Of a DNA stretch of 64,000 nucleotides, positions 8,765-17,850 are shown in pieces. Under the pieces are notes generated by a model. The model was not told the origin of the DNA. It was given only the letters and a program-made list of their open reading frames with translations, and made no database searches. The stretch comes from JAQBQB01 sp963757185 (GTDB lineage Bacteria; Gemmatimonadota; Gemmatimonadetes; Gemmatimonadales; Gemmatimonadaceae), in contig CAVWQI010000002.1 in NCBI GenBank assembly GCA_963757185.1, forward strand, positions 62,001 through 126,000, in the 5' to 3' direction. The translations under genes were made by a program, and so were the position numbers. The stretch's first letter is position 1, and each line of letters begins with the position of its first letter.

Positions 8765-8884
8765 TCAGCGCTGACGGTTCAGCAGACGGTCGATCGCGAC
8801 CAGCCAGATCCACGGAGCCAGAAGACCGATCAACGTGATGCCTCTGATGGCGACGTTCCGCGGCACCAGCGTGATTGCGGCCAT
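8765..8884 (-). CDS. Very small membrane protein
   Basis: A 39-codon frame starting with ATG at 8884, 15 bases after the trpS stop and 13 bases before the DUF457-type gene. The product has one long hydrophobic helix (GITLIGLLAPWIWLVAIDRLL) framed by Arg residues, as expected for a single-span membrane peptide. There is no recognised family. The frame is open further upstream into trpS, but no convincing start lies there. Position inside a packed operon is the main support. Confidence 0.45.
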   Translation of the reverse strand: MAAITLVPRNVAIRGITLIGLLAPWIWLVAIDRLLNRQR

Positions 8885-8898
8885 GAAATGCTCGACGC

Positions 8899-9912
8899 TC
8901 AGAAGCCCATCCGGTCGCGGACTACATCCATCGTCTCTCGCGCCAAGCGGCGGCACTTCGCGGCGCCGGCCGAAAGCGCGTCGTCAACGAGCTCGGGCTT
9001 CGCCTCCAACGCCACCGCGCGCGCGCGAATCGGCACCAACTCCGTCTCCATCGATTCGGCCAGCACTTTCTTGCAATCGATGCAGCCCCACCCCGCCGTC
9101 ATGCATTGGGTCGCCACGTGTTCGACGGTGGCGACCGGGCTGAATGCCTTGTGCAGGTGGTAGATGTTGCAGACCTCGGGCGTACCCGGGTCCGTGCGCT
9201 TGATGCGTTTCGGGTCGGTGACCGCCGGCCGCAACTTCGCCCAGATCGAATCCGGCGACTCGAGCAGCGCGACGGTGTTGCCCATCGACTTCGACATCTT
9301 CGACTGGCCGTCGAGTCCCATGATCCGCCGCGTCGGCGTGAGCAGCGGCTTCGGCTCCGGGAAGAATTCCTCGCGCTCTTCTCCACCGTCCGGCGTGCGC
9401 CGTCCGGTCAGTCGCCCGAACGACGAATTCCACCGGCGAGAGATGACGCGCGACAACTCGAGGTGCTGGACCTGGTCTTCGCCGACCGGCACCATGTCGG
9501 CGCGATAGAGGAGAATGTCGGCCGCCTGCAGCACGGGATAGTTGAGGATCCCTGCCGGGACGCTCTCCTGGCGCTGCGATTTCTCCTTGAACTGCGTCTG
9601 CCGCTCGAGCTCTCCGAGTGGTGTGATCGTGTTGAACATCCACGCCAGCTCGGTGTGCTCCGGAACCTGCGACTGCACGAAGATGGAGCACTGGTTCGGA
9701 TTGAGACCGGCGGCGAGGAGCGAGACCGCCATCGCCCGGCGTCGCTCGCGCAGCTGTTCCGGCTCGTAGGGCTGCGTGATGGCGTGGTAGTCGACGATGC
9801 AGAAGATCGACTCGTGCTCGTACTGCAAGCGAGCCCAATTCTTGACCGCGCCGAGGTAGTTTCCGATGTGGAGCTCCCCGGACGGTTGAATCCCACTGAA
9901 AATCCGTGACAT
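8899..9912 (-). CDS. trpS: Tryptophanyl-tRNA synthetase
   Basis: Charges tRNA-Trp with tryptophan. A 337-residue class I synthetase with the HIGN signature at 15-18 and KMSKS at 205-209, the usual family length. It is the first gene of the minus-strand run toward DUF456. Its ATG at 9912 overlaps the start of the divergent suhB-type gene by 7 bases, which leaves no normal spacer for a ribosome binding site of either gene. No T-box or tryptophan leader is visible. Confidence 0.97.
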   Translation of the reverse strand: MSRIFSGIQPSGELHIGNYLGAVKNWARLQYEHESIFCIVDYHAITQPYEPEQLRERRRAMAVSLLAAGLNPNQCSIFVQSQVPEHTELAWMFNTITPLGELERQTQFKEKSQRQESVPAGILNYPVLQAADILLYRADMVPVGEDQVQHLELSRVISRRWNSSFGRLTGRRTPDGGEEREEFFPEPKPLLTPTRRIMGLDGQSKMSKSMGNTVALLESPDSIWAKLRPAVTDPKRIKRTDPGTPEVCNIYHLHKAFSPVATVEHVATQCMTAGWGCIDCKKVLAESMETELVPIRARAVALEAKPELVDDALSAGAAKCRRLARETMDVVRDRMGF

Positions 9913-10709
9913 CCGTTCAACATAACAACGGCCGGGCGCTGCTCGCGACTTGCGTAGCCGCGTCCGCGCGTGCCGCGGACATCATCCGACGCGGCGCCGA
10001 GACGCGCGGCTCGCTCACGTGGGAAAGAAAGGGCGCGACCGACTTCGTCAGCGACGTCGATCGCAACGCCGAACGAGCGATCAACGAGGTCGTCGCGTCG
10101 CGCCATCCGGACGCGCGCGTGCTCGGCGAAGAGCTGACGCCGTCCACCGAGAACCGGTCGGGACTCGTGTTCGTCGCCGATCCGCTCGACGGCACCACGA
10201 ACTTTTTGCACGGCTACCCGTGGTACGCGGTGTCGATCGCCGCACTCGTCGACGGCGAGCCTGTGGCGGGCGTGATCCTCAACGCCGCGACCGGTGAGCT
10301 CTTCTCGGCGACGGCCGGCGGCGGCGCGCGTCGGAGCGGACAGCCGATCAGCGTCTCGACGATCACCGACCCCGCGCTGGCGATCGTCGGCACCGGTTTT
10401 CCGTTCAAGACTCCTCATCTCGTCGACCCATACGTGAAGTCGCTTCCCGTCGTGATGCGCGACGTGGCGGGAATTCGGCGCGCCGGCTCGGCGGCTCTCG
10501 ACCTCGCCGACGTCGCGTGCGGCCGCTTCGACGGATTCTGGGAATTGTCATTGGCGCCATGGGACGTCGCCGCGGGCATTTTGTTGGTACGGGAAGCCGG
10601 CGGTGTCGTGACGGACGCGTCCGGGGTCCCGGCGACGGTGAGCCACACTTCGATCGTCACCGGCAATCCGAGCATGCACGCGTGGCTGTTGGAACGCGTG
10701 CGCATGTGA
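9906..10709 (+). CDS. Inositol monophosphatase family protein
   Basis: A 267-residue Mg-dependent phosphatase of the SuhB/IMPase family. The metal-binding motif DPLDGTTNF is at 92-100, the preceding GEE at 74-76 and WDVAAG near 224 complete the active site. Likely substrates are inositol-1-phosphate or other small sugar phosphates. The only start that keeps the N-terminal helix is GTG at 9906, which overlaps the trpS start. A short GC hairpin downstream (10767-10786) may end the transcript. Confidence 0.9.
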   Translation: MTSVQHNNGRALLATCVAASARAADIIRRGAETRGSLTWERKGATDFVSDVDRNAERAINEVVASRHPDARVLGEELTPSTENRSGLVFVADPLDGTTNFLHGYPWYAVSIAALVDGEPVAGVILNAATGELFSATAGGGARRSGQPISVSTITDPALAIVGTGFPFKTPHLVDPYVKSLPVVMRDVAGIRRAGSAALDLADVACGRFDGFWELSLAPWDVAAGILLVREAGGVVTDASGVPATVSHTSIVTGNPSMHAWLLERVRM

Positions 10710-10766
10710 CGGTCGCGCGCAACGCGCGCGGGTCGAGACCGGCCTTCCTATATTGAGGCACGTTTC

Positions 10767-10789
10767 GGGCGCCGCCTTCGGCGCCCTTT
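10767..10789 (+). terminator. GC hairpin between the phosphatase gene and ftcD
   Basis: A 7-bp stem (10767-10773 with 10780-10786) with a 6-base loop, followed by only three T residues. It could be a weak terminator or a leader hairpin of ftcD. A TATATT sequence at 10749-10754 would make a -10 element, but I find no fitting -35. Confidence 0.4.
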
Positions 10790-10833
10790 GCCGCGTCCAA
10801 CCGCCCCCCCCGACACCAACCGCCGCAAACGAG

Positions 10834-12357
10834 ATGAAGCTCGTCGAGTGCGTCCCGAATTTTTCCGAAGGCCGCCGGCCCGAGGTCGTCGCCTCCATAC
10901 GTGACGCGATCGCCGCCGTCGAGAGCGTCGCGCTGCTCGACGTCTCCTCCGACGCGTCGCACAACCGTACCGTCGTCACGTTCGTCGTGGGAGTCGAGCA
11001 CGCCGTCGATGCGGCGTTCGCCGGAATTCGCGCCGCGCGCGACCGGATCGACCTCAACTCGCACAGCGGCGAGCACCCGCGCATGGGAGCGACGGACGTC
11101 GTCCCGTTCGTCCCGCTCGAGGGCTCGACGATGGAGGACTGCATCGTTCTCGCGAAGCAGCTCGGCGAGCGCGTCGGCAAGGAGTTGGAGATCCCCGTCT
11201 TTCTCTACGAGCGCGCGGCCTCGCGCCCCGATCGCGAGAATCTCGCCGACATCCGGCGCGGCGAGTTCGAGGGGATTCGAACCGAAATGGCCGCGGGCGC
11301 GGGGAATCGCGCTCCCGATTTCGGCCCGTCGAAGATGCACCCGACCGCCGGCGCCGTGGCGATCGGCGCGCGGCCGTTTCTCGTCGCGTACAACGTCTAC
11401 CTCGGACCAGCGTCGAACCTGCAAGTCGCGAAGAACGTCGCGAAGGCGGTGCGCGGCTCCTCCGGCGGACTGCGCTACGTGAAGGGACTCGGGCTCGAGG
11501 TCGACGGACAGGCGCAGGTCTCGATGAATCTCGTCGACACCGAGAAGACGCCGCTCTATCGCGCCTTCGACGCGGTGAAGATGGAGGCGGAAGCGCAGGG
11601 CGTGTCGCCGACGTGGAGCGAGATCGTCGGAGTCGTCCCCGAGCGCGCGCTGTTCGAGACCGCGGCCCGCCACATCCAGCTTCGCGACTTCAAGCCGGAG
11701 ATCGTTCTCGAGCACAAGGTGCGCGCGGCGGTGCAAGGCGGCGAGTCGGTGTCCGGATTCATCGCGTCGGTCGCGTCGTCGGCGCCGACACCGGGCGGCG
11801 GCAGCGTCGTCGCCCACGCCGGCGCGCTCGCCGCCGCGCTCGCGCAGATGGTCGCCGGGCTCACCGCGGGTCGAAAGAAGTACGTCGCGGTCGACGCCGA
11901 GATGCGTGCGCTCGGGCTGGAAGCGGCGGGGCTCGTCAACACGCTGTCGGCGCTCGTCGTGAAGGACGCCAACGCGTACGGCGCCGTGTCGGCGGCGTAC
12001 AAGCTGCCGTCCGAGCCGGCCGACGCTCTCGCCAAGCGAAAGCGCGCGATCGACGATGCGCTCATCGGCGCGGCCGAAATCCCGCTCGAGACCGCGCGCG
12101 CGTGCGCCAAAGTCGCCCAGTTGGCGGCGACATGCGCGACGAAGGGAAACTCGAATGCGGTCTCCGACGCCGGCGTCTCGGCGCTCCTCGCCGACGCCGC
12201 GTGCCGCGGCGCGGTGTACAACGTCCGGATCAACGTCGCCGGCCTCGACGACAAGTCGCGCGGCTCTGGTCTCGTCGCCGAGGCGAATCAATTGCTCACG
12301 AAGACACGCTCTCTCGTGGATCAGGCGACCGCCGCCGTCGAGGCCGCAATCGGCTAA
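10834..12357 (+). CDS. ftcD: Bifunctional glutamate formimidoyltransferase / formimidoyl-THF cyclodeaminase
   Basis: Transfers the formimino group from formiminoglutamate (a histidine breakdown product) to tetrahydrofolate and then deaminates it to methenyl-THF. The 507-residue protein opens with MKLVECVPNFSEGRR, the transferase signature, and the cyclodeaminase domain starts near residue 305 with APTPGGGSV. The fused form is less common in bacteria than single domains. The frame extends 27 codons further upstream, but that part is Pro/Ala-rich and runs into a hairpin, so ATG at 10834 is preferred; no clear Shine-Dalgarno is seen. No hut genes are in the window. Confidence 0.93.
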   Translation: MKLVECVPNFSEGRRPEVVASIRDAIAAVESVALLDVSSDASHNRTVVTFVVGVEHAVDAAFAGIRAARDRIDLNSHSGEHPRMGATDVVPFVPLEGSTMEDCIVLAKQLGERVGKELEIPVFLYERAASRPDRENLADIRRGEFEGIRTEMAAGAGNRAPDFGPSKMHPTAGAVAIGARPFLVAYNVYLGPASNLQVAKNVAKAVRGSSGGLRYVKGLGLEVDGQAQVSMNLVDTEKTPLYRAFDAVKMEAEAQGVSPTWSEIVGVVPERALFETAARHIQLRDFKPEIVLEHKVRAAVQGGESVSGFIASVASSAPTPGGGSVVAHAGALAAALAQMVAGLTAGRKKYVAVDAEMRALGLEAAGLVNTLSALVVKDANAYGAVSAAYKLPSEPADALAKRKRAIDDALIGAAEIPLETARACAKVAQLAATCATKGNSNAVSDAGVSALLADAACRGAVYNVRINVAGLDDKSRGSGLVAEANQLLTKTRSLVDQATAAVEAAIG

Positions 12358-12360
12358 CGA

Positions 12361-12570
12361 CAACTGCAACTGCAACTGCAACTGCGACGGCGACTGCAAC
12401 TACCTCAACGCAGAGAACGCGGAGGACGCAGAGACGCAGAGGGGAAACGGCGAAGGACTTTTTTGGAACGACCTCGGGGCGCCGCAGTGTGGCACCCCGA
12501 GGTCGTTTACCAAGGTTCTTTCGTTGCCGTACTCCGCGAAATCCGCGGGTTCCGCGAAATCGTTGCAGTA
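12361..12570. repeat. Word-repeat element 1: hexamer array plus facing 9-mer arrays around a hairpin
   Basis: Just after the ftcD stop, CAACTG is repeated four times (12361-12384) and then degenerates to 12402. Next comes an array of ACGCAGAG-type words (12405-12443). On the far side, three copies of TCCGCGNNN words run in the opposite sense (12532-12560). Between the arms lies a perfect 13-bp hairpin (12467-12479 with 12495-12507). The left arm shares the CGCAGAGACGCAGAG wording of the elements at 28.95 and 39.2 kb. Confidence 0.8.
12467..12507. terminator. Perfect 13-bp hairpin downstream of ftcD
   Basis: Stem 12467-12479 pairs perfectly with 12495-12507 across a 15-base loop. A run of six T residues lies before the stem on the plus strand (12459-12464), which reads as A on the minus strand, so it is not a classical intrinsic terminator for ftcD. 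It could terminate by a different route or protect the 3' end. Confidence 0.4.
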
Positions 12571-12643
12571 CCAAATCGTAGATCTCGACTCGGCGCGACG
12601 AAGGCTTTACCCCAAGCAGGAACCGGTCTCTCGACGCGCGACC

Positions 12644-13141
12644 CTAGTGCCGCTTGCCATCGTCGGGGTGACAGGCCTCGTCGATCACGACCGCCACGGC
12701 GAGGAGTAGCACCTGGTCCTCGGTGCCGCGGATGTCGATCCCGTAGGTGTCCGCCCACGCAAACCACTGCTTGGACACGCTCGCCACGACTTTCTCGCCG
12801 CGCATGATCTGATACTCGTGGTCGGTGAGGTTGCCCTCGGCGTCGAAGTTGTCGTCGATGCCGGGGACTTCGACCGTGAAACGGTGCTTGAAGAACGCGA
12901 GCGGCTCCTTGCGGACCGTCGCGACCACGTTGCCGTCGCGGAAGATCTCGTAGGTCTTTCCCCACGACAGCACGCGCTGCTTGATGAACGCCAGCTCGTT
13001 GCCGGCGAGGTCCTGAAACGAAAGCTGGTCGCCGATCGTGAACGCTTTGCCGTCCACGAAGTAGATGTCGTTCCCGTCCTTGTCTTTGATGTAGAAATCG
13101 TCACCCCAGGACAGCAGCTTCTGCTTCATCATGTATTGCAT
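12644..13141 (-). CDS. LURP-one-related family protein
   Basis: A 165-residue protein beginning MQYMMKQKLLSWGDDF, with repeated beta-hairpin phrases (FTIGDQLSF, YEIFRDGNVVATVRKE, YQIMRGEKVVASVSKQ) that match the twelve-stranded LURP-one/Tubby-C fold. The bacterial members (YxjI type) have no settled function; membrane phospholipid binding has been suggested for related folds. It follows the M20 peptidase gene by about 40 bases on the same strand. Confidence 0.85.
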   Translation of the reverse strand: MQYMMKQKLLSWGDDFYIKDKDGNDIYFVDGKAFTIGDQLSFQDLAGNELAFIKQRVLSWGKTYEIFRDGNVVATVRKEPLAFFKHRFTVEVPGIDDNFDAEGNLTDHEYQIMRGEKVVASVSKQWFAWADTYGIDIRGTEDQVLLLAVAVVIDEACHPDDGKRH

Positions 13142-13182
13142 TCAGCGTCTTCTCGCTCGAGTCGTGAGTTGGGTGGTGCCGC

Positions 13183-14586
13183 CTACTTCTTCGCCGCCAC
13201 GTCGACCAACGTGCGGTAGATCATTTCGGTTCCCTGCTCGAGCGACGTGATACTGACTTTCTCGTCGTTCCCGTGCATGCGCGTCAGCTCGTCGGCGTCG
13301 ATCGGGTACGGATAGATGCCGTACACCGGAACGCCTCGCGATCGCCACGCTCCCGCGTCGGTCCCCGCCTGGAAGAGATAGGGCGTGACCTCCGCACCCG
13401 GGAACATCGCGTGCGCTTCTTTCTCTAACGCGCGATAGAGCGCGGTTGTGTCAGGCGACTCTGGAGACGACGCGTAGACGCGGCTCCCGATCGAGAAATC
13501 GAGCCCCGGGTCGCCGGCAACCTGCTTCAACGTCGCGACGACGGCGGCCGGATCGGTCCCCGGAATCAGCCGGAGGTTGACCATCGCCTGCGCCGACCCG
13601 GGGATGACGTTGTTGCGGAACCCGCCGTTGATGATCACCGGCGCGATCGTGCTGCGAATCAGCGAGTGCAGCAGCGGATCGCGGCTCACGATCGTGTCGG
13701 CGCGGCGGGCCTTTACCGGATCGTCGCCGACGACGTCACGATAGTAGCCGGACATCGGCGGCGCGCTCGTCTTGGACAGCGCGATGAAGAACCGCCTCGT
13801 CGACGGCGAGATGGTGAGCGGCGTCTCGTATGCCGAGATCTTCGCCATTCCTCGCGACAGCGCGAAGATCGCATTGTCGGGGCGCGGCATCGAGCTGTGG
13901 GTCGATGTCCCGTGCGCCGTGATCGTGAGCGGGATCGACAACTTGTCCGCGGTCGAGATGCTCACGTAGCGCACGCCCCCGTCGTCGCCCTTCATGATCC
14001 AGCCGCCTTCGTTCAGCGCGAACTCGGCGTCGATGTCGGACCAGTTGCTCTTCGCCAGCCATTCCGTGCTGTACGGACCGCCGCTCTCTTCATCCGCTTC
14101 GGCGAGAAAGATGACGTCGCGTGCGAGGGGCACCTTTCGCTCGGCGAGCATCATTACGGCGCGTGCGAAGACCGCCATCCCGCCCTTGAAATCGATCGCG
14201 CCACGGCCGTAGACGTAGCCGTCCTTCTCGATCCCGTCGAACGGCTCGAGCGACCACTTCTCGCGCTCAACGCCGACGACGTCAGCGTGCGCCGCGACCA
14301 ACACCGGCCGCTTGGACCCGTCGCCGCGCAGCCGCGCGATGATGTGCGTCTTCGCCGAATCCGGTGTCGGTACGATCTTGACGTCGAATCCGAGCGCCCG
14401 AAATCGCGCCGCGAGGATCTCGTCCACCGACTGCGTTCGCCCCGGAGGGTTCGACGAGTTCGCGCGGATCAGTGCGCGCAGCAGCGACACGGTCGAGTCT
14501 TCACCGGTCTGTGCGCCAGCGACCGCCGAACAGAGCAGCGCTGCCGCGGCGATCAAGGGCAGACCTACGGTACGCGCTCGAATCAT
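13183..14586 (-). CDS. Exported M20/M25/M40 family peptidase
   Basis: A 467-residue protein with an N-terminal signal peptide (cleavage likely after VAGAQ, near residue 26). The di-zinc site motifs of M20 peptidases are visible: AAHADVV, GRGAIDFKGG and the catalytic EADEESGG. The lid/dimerisation domain occupies the middle third. These enzymes remove terminal residues from peptides or hydrolyse N-acyl amino acids; the signal peptide places it in the periplasm. It precedes the LURP-one-like gene. Confidence 0.92.
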   Translation of the reverse strand: MIRARTVGLPLIAAAALLCSAVAGAQTGEDSTVSLLRALIRANSSNPPGRTQSVDEILAARFRALGFDVKIVPTPDSAKTHIIARLRGDGSKRPVLVAAHADVVGVEREKWSLEPFDGIEKDGYVYGRGAIDFKGGMAVFARAVMMLAERKVPLARDVIFLAEADEESGGPYSTEWLAKSNWSDIDAEFALNEGGWIMKGDDGGVRYVSISTADKLSIPLTITAHGTSTHSSMPRPDNAIFALSRGMAKISAYETPLTISPSTRRFFIALSKTSAPPMSGYYRDVVGDDPVKARRADTIVSRDPLLHSLIRSTIAPVIINGGFRNNVIPGSAQAMVNLRLIPGTDPAAVVATLKQVAGDPGLDFSIGSRVYASSPESPDTTALYRALEKEAHAMFPGAEVTPYLFQAGTDAGAWRSRGVPVYGIYPYPIDADELTRMHGNDEKVSITSLEQGTEMIYRTLVDVAAKK

Positions 14587-14692
14587 GAGGTGGTCGGCGG
14601 AGGGAAGGGAGTGTGTCCGGAGTCCGGATCTATCTACGGGCCGTCGGGCCGCCTGTCCATCTAAACGCGGACGGCGCGCTTCATCTCAGTTG
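14587..14692. other. Upstream region of the M20 peptidase gene
   Basis: About 100 bases with no gene. It should contain the promoter of the peptidase gene on the minus strand, but I see no convincing -10/-35 pair. Together with the repeat element that follows it makes up a 403-base gap. Confidence 0.5.
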
Positions 14693-14950
14693 CCAGACCG
14701 GCATCGAGCGTCGAGCGTCGAGAAAAAAGAGAAGCCGGAACCGCTTTGCATCCCGCTTGGCGAGAATGGCTTCGGTGCACACCCAGAAGTGAGGACTGCT
14801 CGAGGACTCAGTTCTCTGATGTCCGACGTCCGAGACCTCAACGGCTCAGCAGTCTGACGCCTCGGTGTGCATCACAGCAGGTCAGGGCGCATGGAGTCCA
14901 AAGCGGTTCCGGCATCTCGTCGCCTCGATGCTGGATGCTCGATGCTGGTC
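14693..14950. repeat. Word-repeat element 2: 258-bp imperfect palindrome with heptamer arms
   Basis: The left end has the heptamers GCATCGA, GCGTCGA, GCGTCGA (14701-14721); the right end has TCGATGC, TGGATGC, TCGATGC (14925-14945), which is the same word inverted. Inside, a perfect 15-bp inverted pair lies at 14734-14748 and 14899-14913, and further matching blocks (for example GTGCACACC against GGTGTGCAT) continue toward the centre. The whole spacer between the plug-domain gene and the M20 peptidase could fold into one long hairpin. No open frame of interest is inside. Confidence 0.85.
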
Positions 14951-14989
14951 TGCCCTCTGTCGCCGGCCAAGTCGGAACGCCCGACGCCT

Positions 14990-15757
14990 CTACTTGCTCG
15001 ACAGATTCGCGTACATGTCCCAGTACACGGCCACACCGCAGCGCTGGCCAGCGCCCGAGTCCCACATGTAGCGCTGATACTCCTTGGGAACGTCAGCCGG
15101 CGCGGGGTAGATCTCGAGCGCCATCAAATCCCACGGAACATCCGGGACGAAATTGGCCGCCGTCGCCGGGCGGCCGTCGACGAGCGACACCATGCAGTGG
15201 AGTCCGTTCGCCACGGGAATCCTGCGGTTGCCGGTGCGCGTCGGACGGACGTCGACCCGGAATCCCGGGATGTCGCGGAACAGGTCCGCCGTCGTGAGCG
15301 GATCCTTGTCGTCGATGTCCATGTAGTCCATGAACACGCCCTTGTCGCCGCGCTTCCGCCGGCACATGAAGCCATCGAGCGAGCGCTCGGGGCAACTGCC
15401 GTCTTCGCGGACGACCACCGTATCGAGATCGGCTATCCGGTGGTCGAGCGTGATCTTCACTTCGGCCGAGCCGTCGCCGTGGATGTCCGCCGTCGACTCC
15501 CCCGCCGAGTACCCGAACTTTCTGGCGTGGAGGACGTATTGCCCGCCGCCGATGCCGGCCATCGTGAACCGACCCAGTGAATCCGTGCGCGCGCGGTGCG
15601 GGCCGGGCGTCGCGACGACCTCGACGTTGAAGAGCGGACGGTCGGCGGAATCGCGAACCACGCCGCGCAACGTCCCGCCGCCACCCGCTGCGCCTTGGGC
15701 AGTGAGGCTGGCCGGAAGCAGGGCCAACGCGCAGAGGGACACGGCCGACAGGCGCAT
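14990..15757 (-). CDS. Exported carboxypeptidase-regulatory-like / TonB-plug-like protein
   Basis: A 255-residue protein with a signal peptide (MRLSAVSLCALALLPASLTA). Residues 28-115 form a carboxypeptidase-regulatory-like beta sandwich (GTLRGVVRDSADRPL and later GRFTMAGIGGGQYVL). The rest holds a plug-like segment ending in DLFRDIPGFRVDV but no beta-barrel, so it is a short relative of SusC/TonB receptors or a stand-alone periplasmic binder. Four Cys residues (CPERSLDGFMC and two later) could form disulfides. The longer upstream frame overlaps the divergent amidase and is not real. Ligand unknown. Confidence 0.75.
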   Translation of the reverse strand: MRLSAVSLCALALLPASLTAQGAAGGGGTLRGVVRDSADRPLFNVEVVATPGPHRARTDSLGRFTMAGIGGGQYVLHARKFGYSAGESTADIHGDGSAEVKITLDHRIADLDTVVVREDGSCPERSLDGFMCRRKRGDKGVFMDYMDIDDKDPLTTADLFRDIPGFRVDVRPTRTGNRRIPVANGLHCMVSLVDGRPATAANFVPDVPWDLMALEIYPAPADVPKEYQRYMWDSGAGQRCGVAVYWDMYANLSSK

Positions 15758-15905
15758 AACTCGGAACCTAAGGGGTGGTATGGATGACCGCGCCAACTGG
15801 GGGCCAGACGATCGCGAAGTGCGCGCCACGGGGACGAACCGGAGCCCTGTCGCCGCCCGGGCTCGGCGAACATAATTGTCGATCTCCCGCGACAGACGAG
15901 CGACA

Positions 15906-17828
15906 ATGAGCATTCGCGAAGACCTCGAGCTTCTCGACCAGACCCAACACGAGCTGGAATTCCTCGGCGAGGAAATGGAAGAAACGCAGGGCATCGACCG
16001 ACGCGACTTCGTCTTCTGGTCGCTCGTGACCGCCGCCGCGAGCACGTTTGGTTTCGGCGCCAGCGCACTCGCGCAGGCCCCGACTACGGCCCCCGGCACG
16101 ACACCGCCGCAAGCGGCGCCGCTTCCGCCGCTCGGCAACGGCGAGCCGGTCTCGTGGACGTTCCAGCCCTATCACGAGGGCACCGGCGCGCTGATGGAAA
16201 AGCTCATCAACGAGCGCGGCGCCGCGGCCTTCCAGCGCGCGACGTTCGTCGTTCAGCCGTGGACGGGAAAGGTGCCCACGGATCCGAACGAGATCGCGTT
16301 TCTCCCCGCGCACCGTCTGTCCGCCCTCATCAAGGGCCGTCACATCACGTCGACGCAGCTCACGCGGATCTATCTCGACCGCATCAAGCGGCTCGATCCG
16401 ACGCTGCTCTGCGCCGTGACGATCATGGAGGACCAGGCGATGGCCGAAGCGGCAAAGGCCGACGCCGACCTCAAGGCCGGCAAATATCACGGCCCGCTGC
16501 ACGGCATTCCCTACGGCGTGAAGGACCTCTTCTCGGTAAAGGGCGTGCGCACGACGTGGGGCTCGAAAGACTTCGAGAATCGCATCATCGATGAGGACGC
16601 CGAGGTCACCGTGCGGCTCCGCAACGCGGGGGCGGTGCTCATCGCCAAGCTCGCGACCGGTCTGTTCGCCCAGGGCGACCAGTGGTACCGCGGCCGCACG
16701 AACAACCCGTGGGACATTCGCCGCGGATCGAGCGGTTCGTCGGCTGGTCCCGCATCGGCAACGGCGGCGGGTTGTGTCGCGTTCGGCATCGGCACGGAAA
16801 CGTCGGGTTCGATTGTTTCGCCGTCACGCGAATGCGGACTCAGCTCGCTGCGTCCGACGTTCGGCCGAGTGACCCGGCACGGGGGAATGGTGCTGGCCTG
16901 GTCGCAGGACCGCGTCGGTCCGCTCTGCCGCACGATCGAAGACTGCGCGATGGTCTTCAACACGATCCACGGCGTCGATCCGAAGGACCCGGGCACGGTC
17001 ACCACGCCATTCCACTTTGATCGCAACGTCAAGCTCGCGTCGATGCGCATCGGCATCGATGCCAACGCGCCGAAGGAATTCGTCGACAAACTGCGCGAGC
17101 TCGGCGCGTCGCCGAAGGAGATCGCCGCGCGACCGGCGGCCGGCGGCGGCGGACTCGGCGTCGAGTCGTCGGCCGCATTCGATTCGTATGTGCAATGGAA
17201 GGCGAAAGAGCTCGGCATCGACCTCGCGACGATTCCGGAGCCGCAGGGTCGCGGTGGTTTCGGCGGAGGTGGCGGCGGCGGTGGCGGCCGAGGACGCGGA
17301 GCGCCGGGAGATTCGGTGACGCTCGCGGGACGCGGTGGCGCGGCCGATAGCGCGGGCGCTGGTCGTCGAGGTGGCGGCGGAGGAGGCGGCGGTGGTCGCG
17401 GAGACGCCGGGAATCCAACGGGCATGGCGGCGCTCACACGCTGGACCGGCGGCCGGTTCCCGCGCGCGTTCGATTTCGTTCAGCAGCAGCGGCGACGGCA
17501 GATCCTCATCACGCAGATGGCCGCGCTGCTCGCGGACTTCGACATGTACGTGCCGGGCGCGAACGGGTACGATGTCGGGCTGCACGCGCAGACGGGACAT
17601 CCGTGCGCTGTCGTGCCATACAAGTTCGAGCCGCAGCCCGCGGGTCGTGGCGGTCGAGGCGGCGGGGGCGGAGCGGCCGCCGATTCGACCACGCCACCGG
17701 TCACCTACAACCCACAGCCGATCTGCGCCGTGCTCGCGGGGAATCTGTACAACGACGACAAGATTCTCTCGGTCGCGCACCAGTATCAGATTCACACGGA
17801 GTGGCACACGAAACACCCTTCCATCTAG
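15906..17828 (+). CDS. Tat-exported amidase (amidase signature family)
   Basis: A 640-residue enzyme that hydrolyses amide bonds with a Ser-cisSer-Lys triad. Lys is in YGVKDLF, the cis-Ser in RRGSSGSSAG and the nucleophile in GTETSGSIVSPS. The N-terminus has a twin-arginine signal (RRDFVFWSL, residues 47-55, followed by a hydrophobic run ending ASALAQA). Two Gly/Arg-rich inserts (about residues 448-505 and 579-597) interrupt the C-terminal half and are lineage-type decoration. I chose the ATG at 15906; another at 15876 only adds 10 residues. It heads an operon with oxidoreductase genes. Confidence 0.88.
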   Translation: MSIREDLELLDQTQHELEFLGEEMEETQGIDRRDFVFWSLVTAAASTFGFGASALAQAPTTAPGTTPPQAAPLPPLGNGEPVSWTFQPYHEGTGALMEKLINERGAAAFQRATFVVQPWTGKVPTDPNEIAFLPAHRLSALIKGRHITSTQLTRIYLDRIKRLDPTLLCAVTIMEDQAMAEAAKADADLKAGKYHGPLHGIPYGVKDLFSVKGVRTTWGSKDFENRIIDEDAEVTVRLRNAGAVLIAKLATGLFAQGDQWYRGRTNNPWDIRRGSSGSSAGPASATAAGCVAFGIGTETSGSIVSPSRECGLSSLRPTFGRVTRHGGMVLAWSQDRVGPLCRTIEDCAMVFNTIHGVDPKDPGTVTTPFHFDRNVKLASMRIGIDANAPKEFVDKLRELGASPKEIAARPAAGGGGLGVESSAAFDSYVQWKAKELGIDLATIPEPQGRGGFGGGGGGGGGRGRGAPGDSVTLAGRGGAADSAGAGRRGGGGGGGGGRGDAGNPTGMAALTRWTGGRFPRAFDFVQQQRRRQILITQMAALLADFDMYVPGANGYDVGLHAQTGHPCAVVPYKFEPQPAGRGGRGGGGGAAADSTTPPVTYNPQPICAVLAGNLYNDDKILSVAHQYQIHTEWHTKHPSI

Positions 17829-17850
17829 CTCGGAGGAGGATTCAACCGCG

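Noticed and set aside
12361..12443. Possible CRISPR array because of regular short repeats
   Set aside because: The words are 6-9 bases with no unique spacers of 30-40 bases and no cas genes nearby.
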